Assembly: GCF_009908265.2 (NCBI RefSeq)
Contig: NZ_JAAATX020000001.1
Coordinates: 310,001-374,000 of the forward strand
DNA from: Paragemmobacter amnigenus
GTDB lineage: Bacteria; Pseudomonadota; Alphaproteobacteria; Rhodobacterales; Rhodobacteraceae
Direction: 5' to 3'
DNA: 64,000 nucleotides
Below, piece by piece: positions 54,490 through 62,494 of the stretch (positions are counted from its first letter, which is position 1; each line of letters begins with the position of its first letter). The position numbers and the translations under genes were made by a program. The notes under the pieces are model-generated. The model had not been told where the DNA came from. It saw only the letters and a list, made by a program, of their open reading frames with translations, and did no database searches.

Positions 54490-55302
54490 TCAGTATCCTC
54501 GTGCCGCGCGGGCCTTGTCCATGAAGTCCTTGGCGCGGTCGGGGTCGACGGTGGCCCAGGTGTCGCCGCCGTGTTTCAGCGCGGAGCCCACGATGCAACC
54601 ATCGGCCACGCGCAGGACATCGGCGATGGTGGCGTGCTTCACGCCGGTATTGGCCAGCACGGGGGTCTTGGGCAGCACGCGCTTCACTGCCTCCAGATCG
54701 CGCATCTCGGCCGCCTCGCCCGTGATGGCGCCCGATACCAGCACGGCATCAGGGATGGAGGAGAACACCGCCGACCGCGCGCGGTCGGGCAGCGAGCGGG
54801 GGTCGAGGCTGCCCGCGAATTCGGCCGAGACGTTGTAGAGGAGCGCGCAATCGGTATTGCCAAGCCGGTGCTGGTAGCGCTGCGCAGCGCCCGCGTCGGG
54901 GGCCCAGATGCCCATGTCCGACGCATAGGTGCCCGTGAAGATCTCGCGCAGGAAGGCGGCACCCGTGGCGGCGGCAAGGGCGACCGAGGCCATCGGATCC
55001 CACAGCACGTTGACGCCGAAGGGAACGGTGATGCGGTCGCGCAGCCGCCCGATGACATAGGCCATGGTGGCGGTAGAGGCGGTGTCGACCTTCAATTCAT
55101 AGGGGCGGTCGTTTTCATTGCCGAACATCACGGCATCCACGCCCGCGGCCTGAAGCGCGGCCAGATCGGCGGCGGCACCGGCGAGGATCGCCTCCACCCC
55201 GCCCCGCGCATCATGTAGCGGCGTGCCGGGCAGCGCGCCCAGATGGACCATGGCGATGACGGGCTTCTTCCCCGCACCGAAGACCTTTTCGAAACGTGAC
55301 AT
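54490..55302 (-). CDS. BtpA/SgcQ-family TIM-barrel protein
   Basis: 270 residues with the family start KPVIAMVHLGALPGTPLHD and the terminal phosphate-site segments VLANTGVK and DGCIVGSALKHGGD. BtpA was first linked to photosystem I assembly in cyanobacteria, but the family is mostly found in sugar operons (SgcQ of E. coli). GGGAGG precedes the ATG. First gene of a four-gene unit, divergent from the aldo-keto reductase. Confidence 0.9.
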   Translation of the reverse strand: MSRFEKVFGAGKKPVIAMVHLGALPGTPLHDARGGVEAILAGAAADLAALQAAGVDAVMFGNENDRPYELKVDTASTATMAYVIGRLRDRITVPFGVNVLWDPMASVALAAATGAAFLREIFTGTYASDMGIWAPDAGAAQRYQHRLGNTDCALLYNVSAEFAGSLDPRSLPDRARSAVFSSIPDAVLVSGAITGEAAEMRDLEAVKRVLPKTPVLANTGVKHATIADVLRVADGCIVGSALKHGGDTWATVDPDRAKDFMDKARAARGY

Positions 55303-55357
55303 GGCGTCCTCCCTGACGGGGGAAGGCTAGACGGAAAGGGATTGGACCGGAAGGGGG

Positions 55358-55373
55358 AACATACTAGCATGTT
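55358..55373. promoter_or_regulatory. GntR-type operator between divergent BtpA and aldo-keto reductase genes
   Basis: AACATACTAGCATGTT, a 16-bp near-perfect palindrome midway in the 91-bp divergent gap. On the plus strand it overlaps a possible -10 (TAGCAT) placed 17 bases after TTGGAC. It could control both directions. Confidence 0.7.
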
Positions 55374-55393
55374 AGCGGGATGGGAGGGATGCG

Positions 55394-56416
55394 ATGCAGG
55401 AACGGCGGCACTGGGACAGGCTGGGGAACGGGGGGCTGAACTTCACCCTGCTGGGGTTCGGGTCGGCCCCCATCGGCAACCTCTTCCGCGCGATTTCCGA
55501 CGATGACGCTCATGCGGTGCTGGAGGCGGCATGGGCGGGGGGCATCCGCTATTTCGACACGGCCCCGCTTTATGGTCTTGGCCTGTCGGAGACACGGCTG
55601 AACCGGTTTCTGCGGGGAAAGCCGCGGGAAGACTATGTGATCTCGACCAAGATCGGGCGGCTGTTTCGCGTGACGACGCCGGACAGGCGCGACGGGTTCG
55701 GCAAGTGGTTCGACGTGCCGTCGCGGAACGAGATTTACGACTACGGCTATGACGCGGTGTTCCGGTCGGTGGAATTCTCGCTGGAGCGGCTCGGGATCGA
55801 CCGGATCGACATCCTCTATGCCCATGATCTGGACATCTTCAACCACGGCTCGCAGGCGGCGCTGGATGCGCGGCTGGCAGAGTTCATGGCGGGGGGATAC
55901 CGCGCGCTGGTGCGGCTGCGGGATGAAGGCGTGATCCGGGCCTTCGGCGCGGGGGTGAATGAATGGGAGCCGTGCCGCTGGCTGCTGGATCGGGGGGATT
56001 TCGACATCTTCCTGCTGGCGGGGGAATATTCGCTGCTGCGGACCGAGTCGCTGGAGGGGTTCATGGATCCGGCGGCGGCGCGGGGGGTGGGGGTGGTGGT
56101 CGGCGGACCCTATAATTCCGGCATCCTTGCCACGGGGCCGCGACCGGGGGCGCAGTACCGTTACAACGATGCGCCGGACTGGGCGATGGAGAAGGCGGGG
56201 CGGTTGATGGCCCTTTGTCAGGCGCATGGGGTGCGGCTGGTCGATGCGGCCTTCCAGTTCTGCACGCGGCATCCCGCCGTCGTGTCGGTGATCCCCGGCG
56301 GGCAGAGCCTGTTCGAGATGCAGAGCAATCTGGCGGCGGCGCGGGCAGAGGTTCCGGCGGCGCTGTGGGCTGCGATGAAGGCCGAGGGGTTGATCCACCC
56401 CGACGCGCCGGTATGA
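55394..56416 (+). CDS. Aldo-keto reductase (L-fucose/D-threo-aldose dehydrogenase-like)
   Basis: 340 residues. The AKR catalytic tetrad can be read as Asp in RYFDTAPLYG, the Tyr four residues later, Lys in STKIGR and His in YAHDLDIF. The long DRRDGFGKWFDVPSRNEIYDYGYDAV insert is typical of the D-threo-aldose 1-dehydrogenase/pyridoxal 4-dehydrogenase group, which oxidises L-fucose to its lactone. A lactonase-type gene follows directly, supporting that reaction. Confidence 0.88.
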   Translation: MQERRHWDRLGNGGLNFTLLGFGSAPIGNLFRAISDDDAHAVLEAAWAGGIRYFDTAPLYGLGLSETRLNRFLRGKPREDYVISTKIGRLFRVTTPDRRDGFGKWFDVPSRNEIYDYGYDAVFRSVEFSLERLGIDRIDILYAHDLDIFNHGSQAALDARLAEFMAGGYRALVRLRDEGVIRAFGAGVNEWEPCRWLLDRGDFDIFLLAGEYSLLRTESLEGFMDPAAARGVGVVVGGPYNSGILATGPRPGAQYRYNDAPDWAMEKAGRLMALCQAHGVRLVDAAFQFCTRHPAVVSVIPGGQSLFEMQSNLAAARAEVPAALWAAMKAEGLIHPDAPV

Positions 56417-56428
56417 GGGGGGAAGGCC

Positions 56429-57262
56429 ATGCAGATCGACGCGCATCAGCATTTCTGGCATCCGGGGCGGGGGGATTACGGCTGGATGCCGAAGGACGAC
56501 CCCGTGCTGTCGCGGCCCTATTTCACCGAGGAGTTGTGGCCGCAATTGCAGGCGGCGGGGGTGGAGGGGACGGTGCTGGTGCAGGCCGCGCCCACGGTGG
56601 CCGAGACGGAATACATGCTGGGCATCGCGGATGCGACGCCTTGGGTTCTGGGCGTGGTGGGTTGGGTGGATTTCGAGAAACCGTCGGACTTGGCCGAGTT
56701 GCGGCGGCTGGCGGGGCATCCTAAGTTCAAGGGCGTGCGGCCCATGATACAGGACATTCCCGACGATGGCTGGATGCTGCGGGACGATGTGCAGTGGGCC
56801 TTCCGCGCGCTCTGCGATCAGGGGTTGCGCTTTGACGCCTTGGGCTTTCCCCGGCATCTGGGGAATTTCCTGACGGTCCTGAAACGCTATCCGGCGATGC
56901 AGGTGGTGGTGGATCACTGCATGAAGCCGCAGATCCGCGAGAAGTCGGAGGCGCATTTCCGCCTCTGGGCCGACGGGATGAGCCGGATAGCCGACGAGAC
57001 GGCGGCGGTGGTGAAGTTTTCCGCCCTGATCACCGAGGCGGATGCGGATTGGACGGTGGAGGATCTGAAACCTTACGTGGACCACGTCTTTTCCGCCTTT
57101 GGGCCTGAGCGGGTGATGTGGGGGTCGGACTGGCCGGTCTGCCGGTTGCGCGGGGAATATGGGGATTGGCGGGCGGCGGCTTTGGCGCTCACGTCGGGGC
57201 TGTCGGAGGTGGACCGCGCGCTGGTCTATGGCGGGACGGCGGCGGGGTTCTACGGGCTTTGA
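56429..57262 (+). CDS. Amidohydrolase 2 family, likely sugar lactonase (L-fuconolactonase type)
   Basis: 277-residue metal-dependent TIM-barrel hydrolase. DAHQHFWHP near the N-terminus and MWGSDWPV near the end are the signatures of the fuconolactonase/rhamnono-lactonase clade. GGGGAAGG precedes the ATG, 12 bases after the aldo-keto reductase gene. The order dehydrogenase-lactonase fits oxidation of a free aldose to aldonate. Confidence 0.88.
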   Translation: MQIDAHQHFWHPGRGDYGWMPKDDPVLSRPYFTEELWPQLQAAGVEGTVLVQAAPTVAETEYMLGIADATPWVLGVVGWVDFEKPSDLAELRRLAGHPKFKGVRPMIQDIPDDGWMLRDDVQWAFRALCDQGLRFDALGFPRHLGNFLTVLKRYPAMQVVVDHCMKPQIREKSEAHFRLWADGMSRIADETAAVVKFSALITEADADWTVEDLKPYVDHVFSAFGPERVMWGSDWPVCRLRGEYGDWRAAALALTSGLSEVDRALVYGGTAAGFYGL

Positions 57263-57269
57263 CCGCAGA

Positions 57270-57317
57270 GCGGGGGCCAGCCCCCGCACCCCCGGGGTAT
57301 TTGGGCCGAGATGAAGG
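57270..57317 (+). repeat. Interspersed G/C-rich repeat, copy 4
   Basis: Nearly identical to copy 1, including the GGGGGCCAGCCCCC hairpin, TATTTGGGC and CGAGATGAAG. Located in the gap between convergent lactonase and isomerase genes, where it may assist termination in both directions. Confidence 0.75.
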
Positions 57318-57338
57318 GGTTTACGTATTTTACGTCAT

Positions 57339-58304
57339 TCACGCGCCGTAGAGTGCGCGGGCGATGATGCGGGTGGTGGTGGCGGCATCCTGTCCGGCCA
57401 TGGCGGCGGTCAGGGCGGGGTCGTCCTTCAGGCCGGTGGCGATGGTGCGCAGGCGTTCGGTCAGCGCAAGGTTGGCGCGGGATTCCTGCACGGGGTCCAT
57501 CCCGCCATGGTCGGGGAAGGTGTCGAAATAAATCACCCCGTCATAGCCCAGACGGTCCAGCGTCCAGAAGAGTTCGACCGTCTGGACCGGATGCACCGTC
57601 CCCGCGATCAGGCCGTCATCGCGCTTGCCGTAGCCGTCGTTCAGATGCACGCCCATGATGCGGCAGTGGCGCGCGGCGAGGGTGGCGGATTTCGCGGGCA
57701 CCTCGCCCGCAAAGAGCATGTGGCAAAAGTCGAGCGTGACGCCGAGGTTGGGGCGCGCCACGTCGCGGATGGCGTGCAAGGTGGTGGCCATGTCGGGCAG
57801 GACGGACCAGGACCGCGGTTCGTTGGGCTTGTATTCGATGGAGATGTCGAGGGCGGGGTTGTGATCGCAGATTTCCGCGAGGGCTGCGAGCGTGTCGTCC
57901 CACATCCGGTCATAGTCGCCTTGAAAGCTGTAGTCGAACCCGTCCTGCCCCAGCCAGACGGTCATCACCGTACCGCCCATCTGCGCCAGCGCGTCGAGGC
58001 CCCGCTTCGTGATGTCGATGGCTGCGCGGCGGACGGTCGGGTCGGGATGGGTGAAGGCGCCGAGGCGGAAGCCCGGGTCGGTGTAGTAGCGCATGGCAAG
58101 GCCGTTCAGCGCCATGTTCGATTTCTGCAAGAGATTGGTCAGTTCTGCCGGGAAATGATGGTCGAAATGGTCGGGAAAGTTCAGGTCGGCGGCGTTCAGG
58201 CCGCCCACCTGCCCCGCCCTTTCGATCATTTCGGCCACGGTATCGCCCTTGCGCTTGAAGGCATTGAGGCGCGTCGCGTAGCGCGGACGGTTGGGGATTG
58301 TCAT
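57339..58304 (-). CDS. Sugar phosphate isomerase/epimerase family TIM-barrel protein
   Basis: 321 residues of the xylose-isomerase-like AP-endonuclease-2 superfamily. Metal-site residues are in DISIEYKPNEP (Glu), GVTLDFCHML (Asp, His), GVHLNDGYGKRDD (His, Asp) and YFDTFPD. Resembles the RhaI/L-rhamnose isomerase-like group. It lies downstream of the GntR gene on the same strand; the substrate is presumably an intermediate of the same sugar pathway. Confidence 0.87.
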   Translation of the reverse strand: MTIPNRPRYATRLNAFKRKGDTVAEMIERAGQVGGLNAADLNFPDHFDHHFPAELTNLLQKSNMALNGLAMRYYTDPGFRLGAFTHPDPTVRRAAIDITKRGLDALAQMGGTVMTVWLGQDGFDYSFQGDYDRMWDDTLAALAEICDHNPALDISIEYKPNEPRSWSVLPDMATTLHAIRDVARPNLGVTLDFCHMLFAGEVPAKSATLAARHCRIMGVHLNDGYGKRDDGLIAGTVHPVQTVELFWTLDRLGYDGVIYFDTFPDHGGMDPVQESRANLALTERLRTIATGLKDDPALTAAMAGQDAATTTRIIARALYGA

Positions 58305-58316
58305 GGGATGTGCCTT

Positions 58317-59045
58317 TCAGGCCGGATCAAAGAGATCGGGCCGGTCGCGTTCGAGCGGTTCGAGATAGGTGACGAGCTGGCGCAGATGGGCGCGCGTGGC
58401 AAGGCGCGCGGCGTCGGGGTCACGGGATTCCAGCGCCGCAAGGATGGCGCGGTGTTCGTCCAGCGTCGCGGTGATGCGCCCCGGCACGGGCAGGATCAGT
58501 TGCCGCGCGCGGTTGACATGGAGCCATGCGGTCTCGCTCACCTGCGCCAGCTTGCGGAAGCCGGTGAAGGAGAGGATCAGTTCATGCATCGCCGCGTCGG
58601 TCTGGTAGAAGCCCGGCACGTCGCCATCGGCGATGAGGGCCGCCTGAACGGTGATGTTGCGGCGGAGCTGGGTGAGCTGGTCCTCGGTGATCGTCTCGGC
58701 CACGCGTTCGATGGCGGCGACCTCGATCGCCTCGCGCAGGAAGGCACCCTCGCGGATTTCCTCCATCGAGAAACGGGCGACGAAGGTGCCGGCCTGCGGG
58801 ACCACGTCCACGAGGCCCTCGGCCGCCAGACGCGCCACGGCATCGGCGACGGGGCTGCGCGAGACGCCAAGGGCGTCGCAGATTTCGGGCTTGCGGATGA
58901 TCTCGCCCGGGCGGTAGGCGAGCGAGAGGATCGCCTCGCGCAGGGTCTGGTAGACGCGCTGGCCGAGACTGCCGGAGAAACGGTCGAGCGGCGCGAGGCG
59001 CGCTTCGGAAGGCTCTTGTGGCGGGGGCGCGGGCGGCTGTAACAT
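58317..59045 (-). CDS. GntR-family regulator with FCD effector domain
   Basis: 242 residues: winged helix at about 28-90 (VYQTLREAILSLAYRPGEII, then EICDALGVSRSPVADAVARLAAEGLV) and an all-helical FCD ligand domain with metal-type Asp/His (DAAMHELI, DEHRAIL, RAHLRQL). Ligands are usually organic or sugar acids. Its own start codon lies inside a copy of the palindrome AACATGYTAGYATGWT, implying autorepression; the same site occurs at three other promoters of the regulon. Confidence 0.91.
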   Translation of the reverse strand: MLQPPAPPPQEPSEARLAPLDRFSGSLGQRVYQTLREAILSLAYRPGEIIRKPEICDALGVSRSPVADAVARLAAEGLVDVVPQAGTFVARFSMEEIREGAFLREAIEVAAIERVAETITEDQLTQLRRNITVQAALIADGDVPGFYQTDAAMHELILSFTGFRKLAQVSETAWLHVNRARQLILPVPGRITATLDEHRAILAALESRDPDAARLATRAHLRQLVTYLEPLERDRPDLFDPA

Positions 59046-59056
59046 GCTAACATGTT
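59041..59056. promoter_or_regulatory. GntR-type operator overlapping the regulator's start codon
   Basis: AACATGCTAACATGTT spans the ATG of the GntR gene (59043-59045) and lies 47 bases before the dehydratase start on the other strand. Binding here would block the regulator's own expression and could repress the dehydratase. Confidence 0.7.
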
Positions 59057-59102
59057 AGACATGCGCGGCCCTCTGTCAAGGAAGGGCTGGGGGGAGCGAG
59101 GG

Positions 59103-60617
59103 ATGGCGGTGGCGGGCGGTGTGATCCGGTTGCACGGGTCGGACAATGTGGTGATCGCGCTGGCCGATCTGGCAAAGGGGGCCGTGGTTGAGGGCGCGGC
59201 CCTGCCGGGCGCCGTGCCGCGCGGGCACAAGATCGCGGCGCGCGACATCGCGCGGGGCGAGAACGTGCTGCGCTATGGCCAGATCATCGGGCAGGCGGTG
59301 GAGGACATTCCCGCGGGCGCGCATGTGCACACGCACAATCTGGGCATGGCGCCGCATACGGACGATTACGCCATCGGGGCGGAGTGCCGCCCCCTGCCCC
59401 CGCTGCCGGTGCGCGAGTTCATGGGATATCACCGCGCCGACGGTCAGGTGGGGACGCGCAACTATATCGGCATCCTGACATCGGTGAACTGCTCCGGTTC
59501 CGTCGCGCGCTTCATCGCGGAGGCGGCCGAAAAGGACCCCGTGCTGAATTCCATGCCGAATGTGGACGGGATCGTGCCCATCGTGCACCAGACGGGCTGT
59601 GGCATGTCGGGGGTGAACGAGGGCTACCAGACCCTGATGCGCACGCTGAAGGGCTATGCGCGGAACGCGAATTTCGGGGGCATCCTGCTGGTGGGTCTGG
59701 GCTGCGAGGTGATGCAGGTGCCGGACCTTGTGGGTCAGGGGCGGCTGCGGCCGGACGGGAATTTCCGCTACATGACCATTCAGGGCACGGGAGGGACGCG
59801 GGCCACGATCCAGAAGGCGCTGGAGGTGCTGCGCGAGATGGCGGAGGTCGCGTCCAAGGTGGAACGCCGCCCCGCGCCGGTGTCGAAGCTGGTGATCGGG
59901 CTGCAATGCGGGGGGTCGGATGGGTATTCCGGCATCACGGCCAATCCGGCGCTGGGGCATGCGTCGGACCTGCTGGTGCGGATGGGGGGCACGACGATCC
60001 TGTCGGAGACGCCCGAAATCTATGGGGCGGAGCATCTGCTGACCCGCCGCGCCGTCAGCCGCGAAGTGGGGGAGAAGCTGATCGAGCGCATCCGCTGGTG
60101 GGAAGACTACACTGCCAAGAACGACGGCGAGATGGACAACAACCCCAGCCCCGGCAACAAGAAGGGCGGGTTGACGACGATCCTTGAAAAGTCGCTGGGG
60201 GCTGTGGCCAAGGGGGGCACGGCGCCGCTGGCGGGGGTCTACAAATTCGCCGAACCCGTCACGACGCCGGGCTTCGTCTATATGGACAGTCCCGGCTATG
60301 ACCCCTGCTCGGTGACGGGGCAGATCGCCAGCGGTGCGACGATGATCGTCTTCACCACGGGGCGGGGGTCGGTGTCGGGCTACAAGCCCAGCCCCTGCAT
60401 CAAGCTGGCCACCAATTCCGAGATGTATGCGCGGATGTCCGAGGACATGGACATCAACTGCGGCGACATCCTGACGGCGGGCATCAGCATCGAGGCGAAG
60501 GGGGAGGAAATCCTCGACCGCATCATCGCGGTGGCAAGCGGGCAGAAGACGCTGTCCGAAGAGCTGGGCTTCGGCGGGGCGGAATTCGTGCCGTGGCAGA
60601 TCGGGGCGGTGATGTAG
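59103..60617 (+). CDS. UxaA/GarD-family sugar-acid dehydratase (altronate dehydratase-like)
   Basis: 504 residues: N-terminal SAF domain (VIRLHGSDNVVIALADLAKG, then AARDIARGENVLRYGQIIG) fused to the catalytic domain with RADGQVGTRNYIGILTSVNCSG and metal-binding HQTGCGMS, CGGSDGYSG and SPGYDPCSVTG. Dehydrates an aldonate to a 2-keto-3-deoxy acid. The ATG at 59103 follows GGGGGAG; the frame is open back to 59052 inside the operator. With the dehydrogenase and lactonase, it would supply the third step of an oxidative aldose pathway. Confidence 0.88.
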   Translation: MAVAGGVIRLHGSDNVVIALADLAKGAVVEGAALPGAVPRGHKIAARDIARGENVLRYGQIIGQAVEDIPAGAHVHTHNLGMAPHTDDYAIGAECRPLPPLPVREFMGYHRADGQVGTRNYIGILTSVNCSGSVARFIAEAAEKDPVLNSMPNVDGIVPIVHQTGCGMSGVNEGYQTLMRTLKGYARNANFGGILLVGLGCEVMQVPDLVGQGRLRPDGNFRYMTIQGTGGTRATIQKALEVLREMAEVASKVERRPAPVSKLVIGLQCGGSDGYSGITANPALGHASDLLVRMGGTTILSETPEIYGAEHLLTRRAVSREVGEKLIERIRWWEDYTAKNDGEMDNNPSPGNKKGGLTTILEKSLGAVAKGGTAPLAGVYKFAEPVTTPGFVYMDSPGYDPCSVTGQIASGATMIVFTTGRGSVSGYKPSPCIKLATNSEMYARMSEDMDINCGDILTAGISIEAKGEEILDRIIAVASGQKTLSEELGFGGAEFVPWQIGAVM

Positions 60618-60635
60618 GCGGTTTTCCCGCCGGTG

Positions 60636-60776
60636 CAGGGGGCGCACGCGCCCCCTCGGCCTGTCGGCCTCACCCCCTGTGGATATTTGGCGACGGAAAA
60701 TGGCACGCTCGCCCTTCATTTTCCGTCCTCAAATATCCTCGGGAGGGTCCGGGAGGGCGAAGCGCCTCCCGGGGGT
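60636..60776. repeat. Interspersed repeats, copies 5 and 6 in inverted orientation
   Basis: Copy 5 (60636-60703) has the GGGGGCGC-ACGCGCCCCC stem, CCCCCTGTGG, ATATTTGGCGAC and GGAAAATG. Copy 6 (about 60715-60776) is the same type on the opposite strand with CATTTTCC, CAAATATCC and a GGGAGG...CCTCCC stem. Together they form a large imperfect palindrome in the 174-bp gap between convergent genes, a likely bidirectional terminator. Confidence 0.7.
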
Positions 60777-60791
60777 GGGACGGGCGCGCGG

Positions 60792-62159
60792 TCAGGCCAG
60801 AAGCGCGGTGATCCCGGCCACCGCCTGTTCCACCAGATCGGGGCGGGCGCGGGATTCGACGTTCAGGCGAAGGAGCGGTTCGGTGTTGGACGCCCGCAGG
60901 TTCAGCCGCCATGTCCCGAAGTCGAGCGAGAGGCCGTCGGTATCGTCGCGGGTTTCGGCCTGCCGGGCGTAGCGGGCTTCGATCCTTGCGATGGCAGCGG
61001 GGACGTCGGGGACGCGGAAGTTGATCTCGCCCGACGAGGGGAAGGCCGCGCGGCGGTCGGCCAGCAGGGCCGAGAGGGGCTGTCCGCTGCGCCCCATGAG
61101 TTCGGCCACCAGAAGCCAGGGGATCATGCCGCTGTCGCAGGCGTAGAAGTCGCGGAAGTAGTGATGGGCCGACATCTCGCCGCCATAGACGGCGCCGGTG
61201 TCGCGCAGGGCCTGTTTGAGGAAGGCGTGGCCGGTGCGGGCCATGACGGCGCGGCCGCCTGCGCGGGCGACGGCGGCTTGGGTGGCGAGTATCACGCGCG
61301 GGTCGTGGATGATGGTGGCGCCGGGTTCCTTGGCGCAGAAGACCTCGGCCAGCAGGCCCACGACATATTCGCCGGGGACGAACTGCCCCGCCTCGTCGAA
61401 AAAGAAGCAGCGGTCGAAATCGCCGTCGAAAGCCACGCCCAGATCGGCGCGGGCGGCGCGGAGGGCGTCGGCGGTGGCGGGCTGGTTTTCGGGCAGCAGC
61501 GGGTTGGGGATGCCGTTGGGGAAGGTGCCGTCGGGGGTATGGTGGTGGCGGGTGAAGGTCAGGGGCGCGCCGCGGGCGTGGAGGGCTGCGGCGATGGCGT
61601 CGAAGGTGGGCCCCGCCGCGCCGTTGCCGCAATTGACGAGGATGTGGAGCGGGCGGAGCGCCGCCAGATCGACGAAGGACAGCACGCGGTCGACATAGGC
61701 GGCGCGGGTGGCGGTGGCGTCAGAGATGCGGCCCCCGTCGCGGGCGGGGGCGAAGGCCTGCGTTTCGGCAAGACGGCGGATGGCGGGCATGGTGGTGGCG
61801 GGGTCCAGCGGCGCGGCACCGGCCTGCACCATCTTCATCCCGTTGTAATCCATGGGATTGTGCGAGGCGGTCACGCAGATGCCCCCGTCCGCACCCAGAT
61901 GGCCGGTGGCGAAATACATCTCCTCGGTGCCGGATAGGCCGAGGTCCAGCACCTCGACCCCTGCCTGCATCAACCCCTCTGCCACCGCGGCGGCGAGGGT
62001 TTCGGACGAGGCACGGATGTCGCGGCCCAGCACCACGCGGCGCGCGCCGAGGGTTTCGGCAAAGGCACGGGCGATGCGGCGGGCGATGGCTTCGTCGAGG
62101 TCGATGCCAAGGCGGCCGCGGATGTCATAGGCCTTGAAGCAGGTCAGGCTGTCGGTCAT
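60792..62159 (-). CDS. Phosphomannomutase/phosphoglucomutase
   Basis: Interconverts hexose 1- and 6-phosphates for cell-envelope polysaccharide precursors. 455 residues in the alpha-D-phosphohexomutase fold: start FKAYDIRGRLG, active-site serine loop GICVTASHNPMDYNGMK, metal loop FDGDFDRCFFFDE, sugar loop GGEMSAHHYFRD and phosphate loop RASNTEPLLRLNVE. The ATG at 62159 has AAAGGG upstream; the frame is open further but without support. ManB/CpsG type; no sugar-nucleotide genes adjoin. Confidence 0.93.
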   Translation of the reverse strand: MTDSLTCFKAYDIRGRLGIDLDEAIARRIARAFAETLGARRVVLGRDIRASSETLAAAVAEGLMQAGVEVLDLGLSGTEEMYFATGHLGADGGICVTASHNPMDYNGMKMVQAGAAPLDPATTMPAIRRLAETQAFAPARDGGRISDATATRAAYVDRVLSFVDLAALRPLHILVNCGNGAAGPTFDAIAAALHARGAPLTFTRHHHTPDGTFPNGIPNPLLPENQPATADALRAARADLGVAFDGDFDRCFFFDEAGQFVPGEYVVGLLAEVFCAKEPGATIIHDPRVILATQAAVARAGGRAVMARTGHAFLKQALRDTGAVYGGEMSAHHYFRDFYACDSGMIPWLLVAELMGRSGQPLSALLADRRAAFPSSGEINFRVPDVPAAIARIEARYARQAETRDDTDGLSLDFGTWRLNLRASNTEPLLRLNVESRARPDLVEQAVAGITALLA

Positions 62160-62332
62160 CGGCGTCCCTTTCTTGTCCCGCCCCTTCGTTAGCAGGGTGG
62201 AGGGGGCGGGAAAAGCGGGTGCGGGCGGGGGTTTACAATTCCGACTTTTTCCGTAAGGTATAAGCGACTCCCAGCCAGCCCAAGCGGTCAGCCCGGTGCC
62301 TTTCCTTCGAGATGATCCAGCAGAGGTGCACC

Positions 62333-62494
62333 ATGACGCGACCGGACAGATGTGTCTTTCCTTCCCCTTCCCCTGCCCCTTTCCCTGCCGCGCCTGACAG
62401 GCCCGAGCTTGTCGCGCTTGCCTTCGCGGGCTGGCTGCCGGGGCTTGGCGCGGGGCTCGAGGCGATTCTGGACCGGGTGGAGGGGCGGCGATGA
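62333..62494 (+). CDS. 53-residue protein coupled to hemP
   Basis: ATG with AGAGG eight bases upstream; stop overlaps the hemP start (ATGA). The product has a Pro/Ser-rich start and a C-terminal hydrophobic helix (ELVALAFAGWLPGLGAGLEAIL). No family recognised. It may serve only to couple translation of hemP or may be a small protein in its own right. The upstream 170 bases separate it from the divergent phosphomannomutase gene. Confidence 0.55.
   Translation: MTRPDRCVFPSPSPAPFPAAPDRPELVALAFAGWLPGLGAGLEAILDRVEGRR

Noticed and set aside
54490-55302. BtpA homologue as a photosystem assembly factor linked to the photosynthesis cluster
   Set aside because: The gene lies in a sugar-type operon far from the photosynthesis genes, and most family members are in sugar operons.
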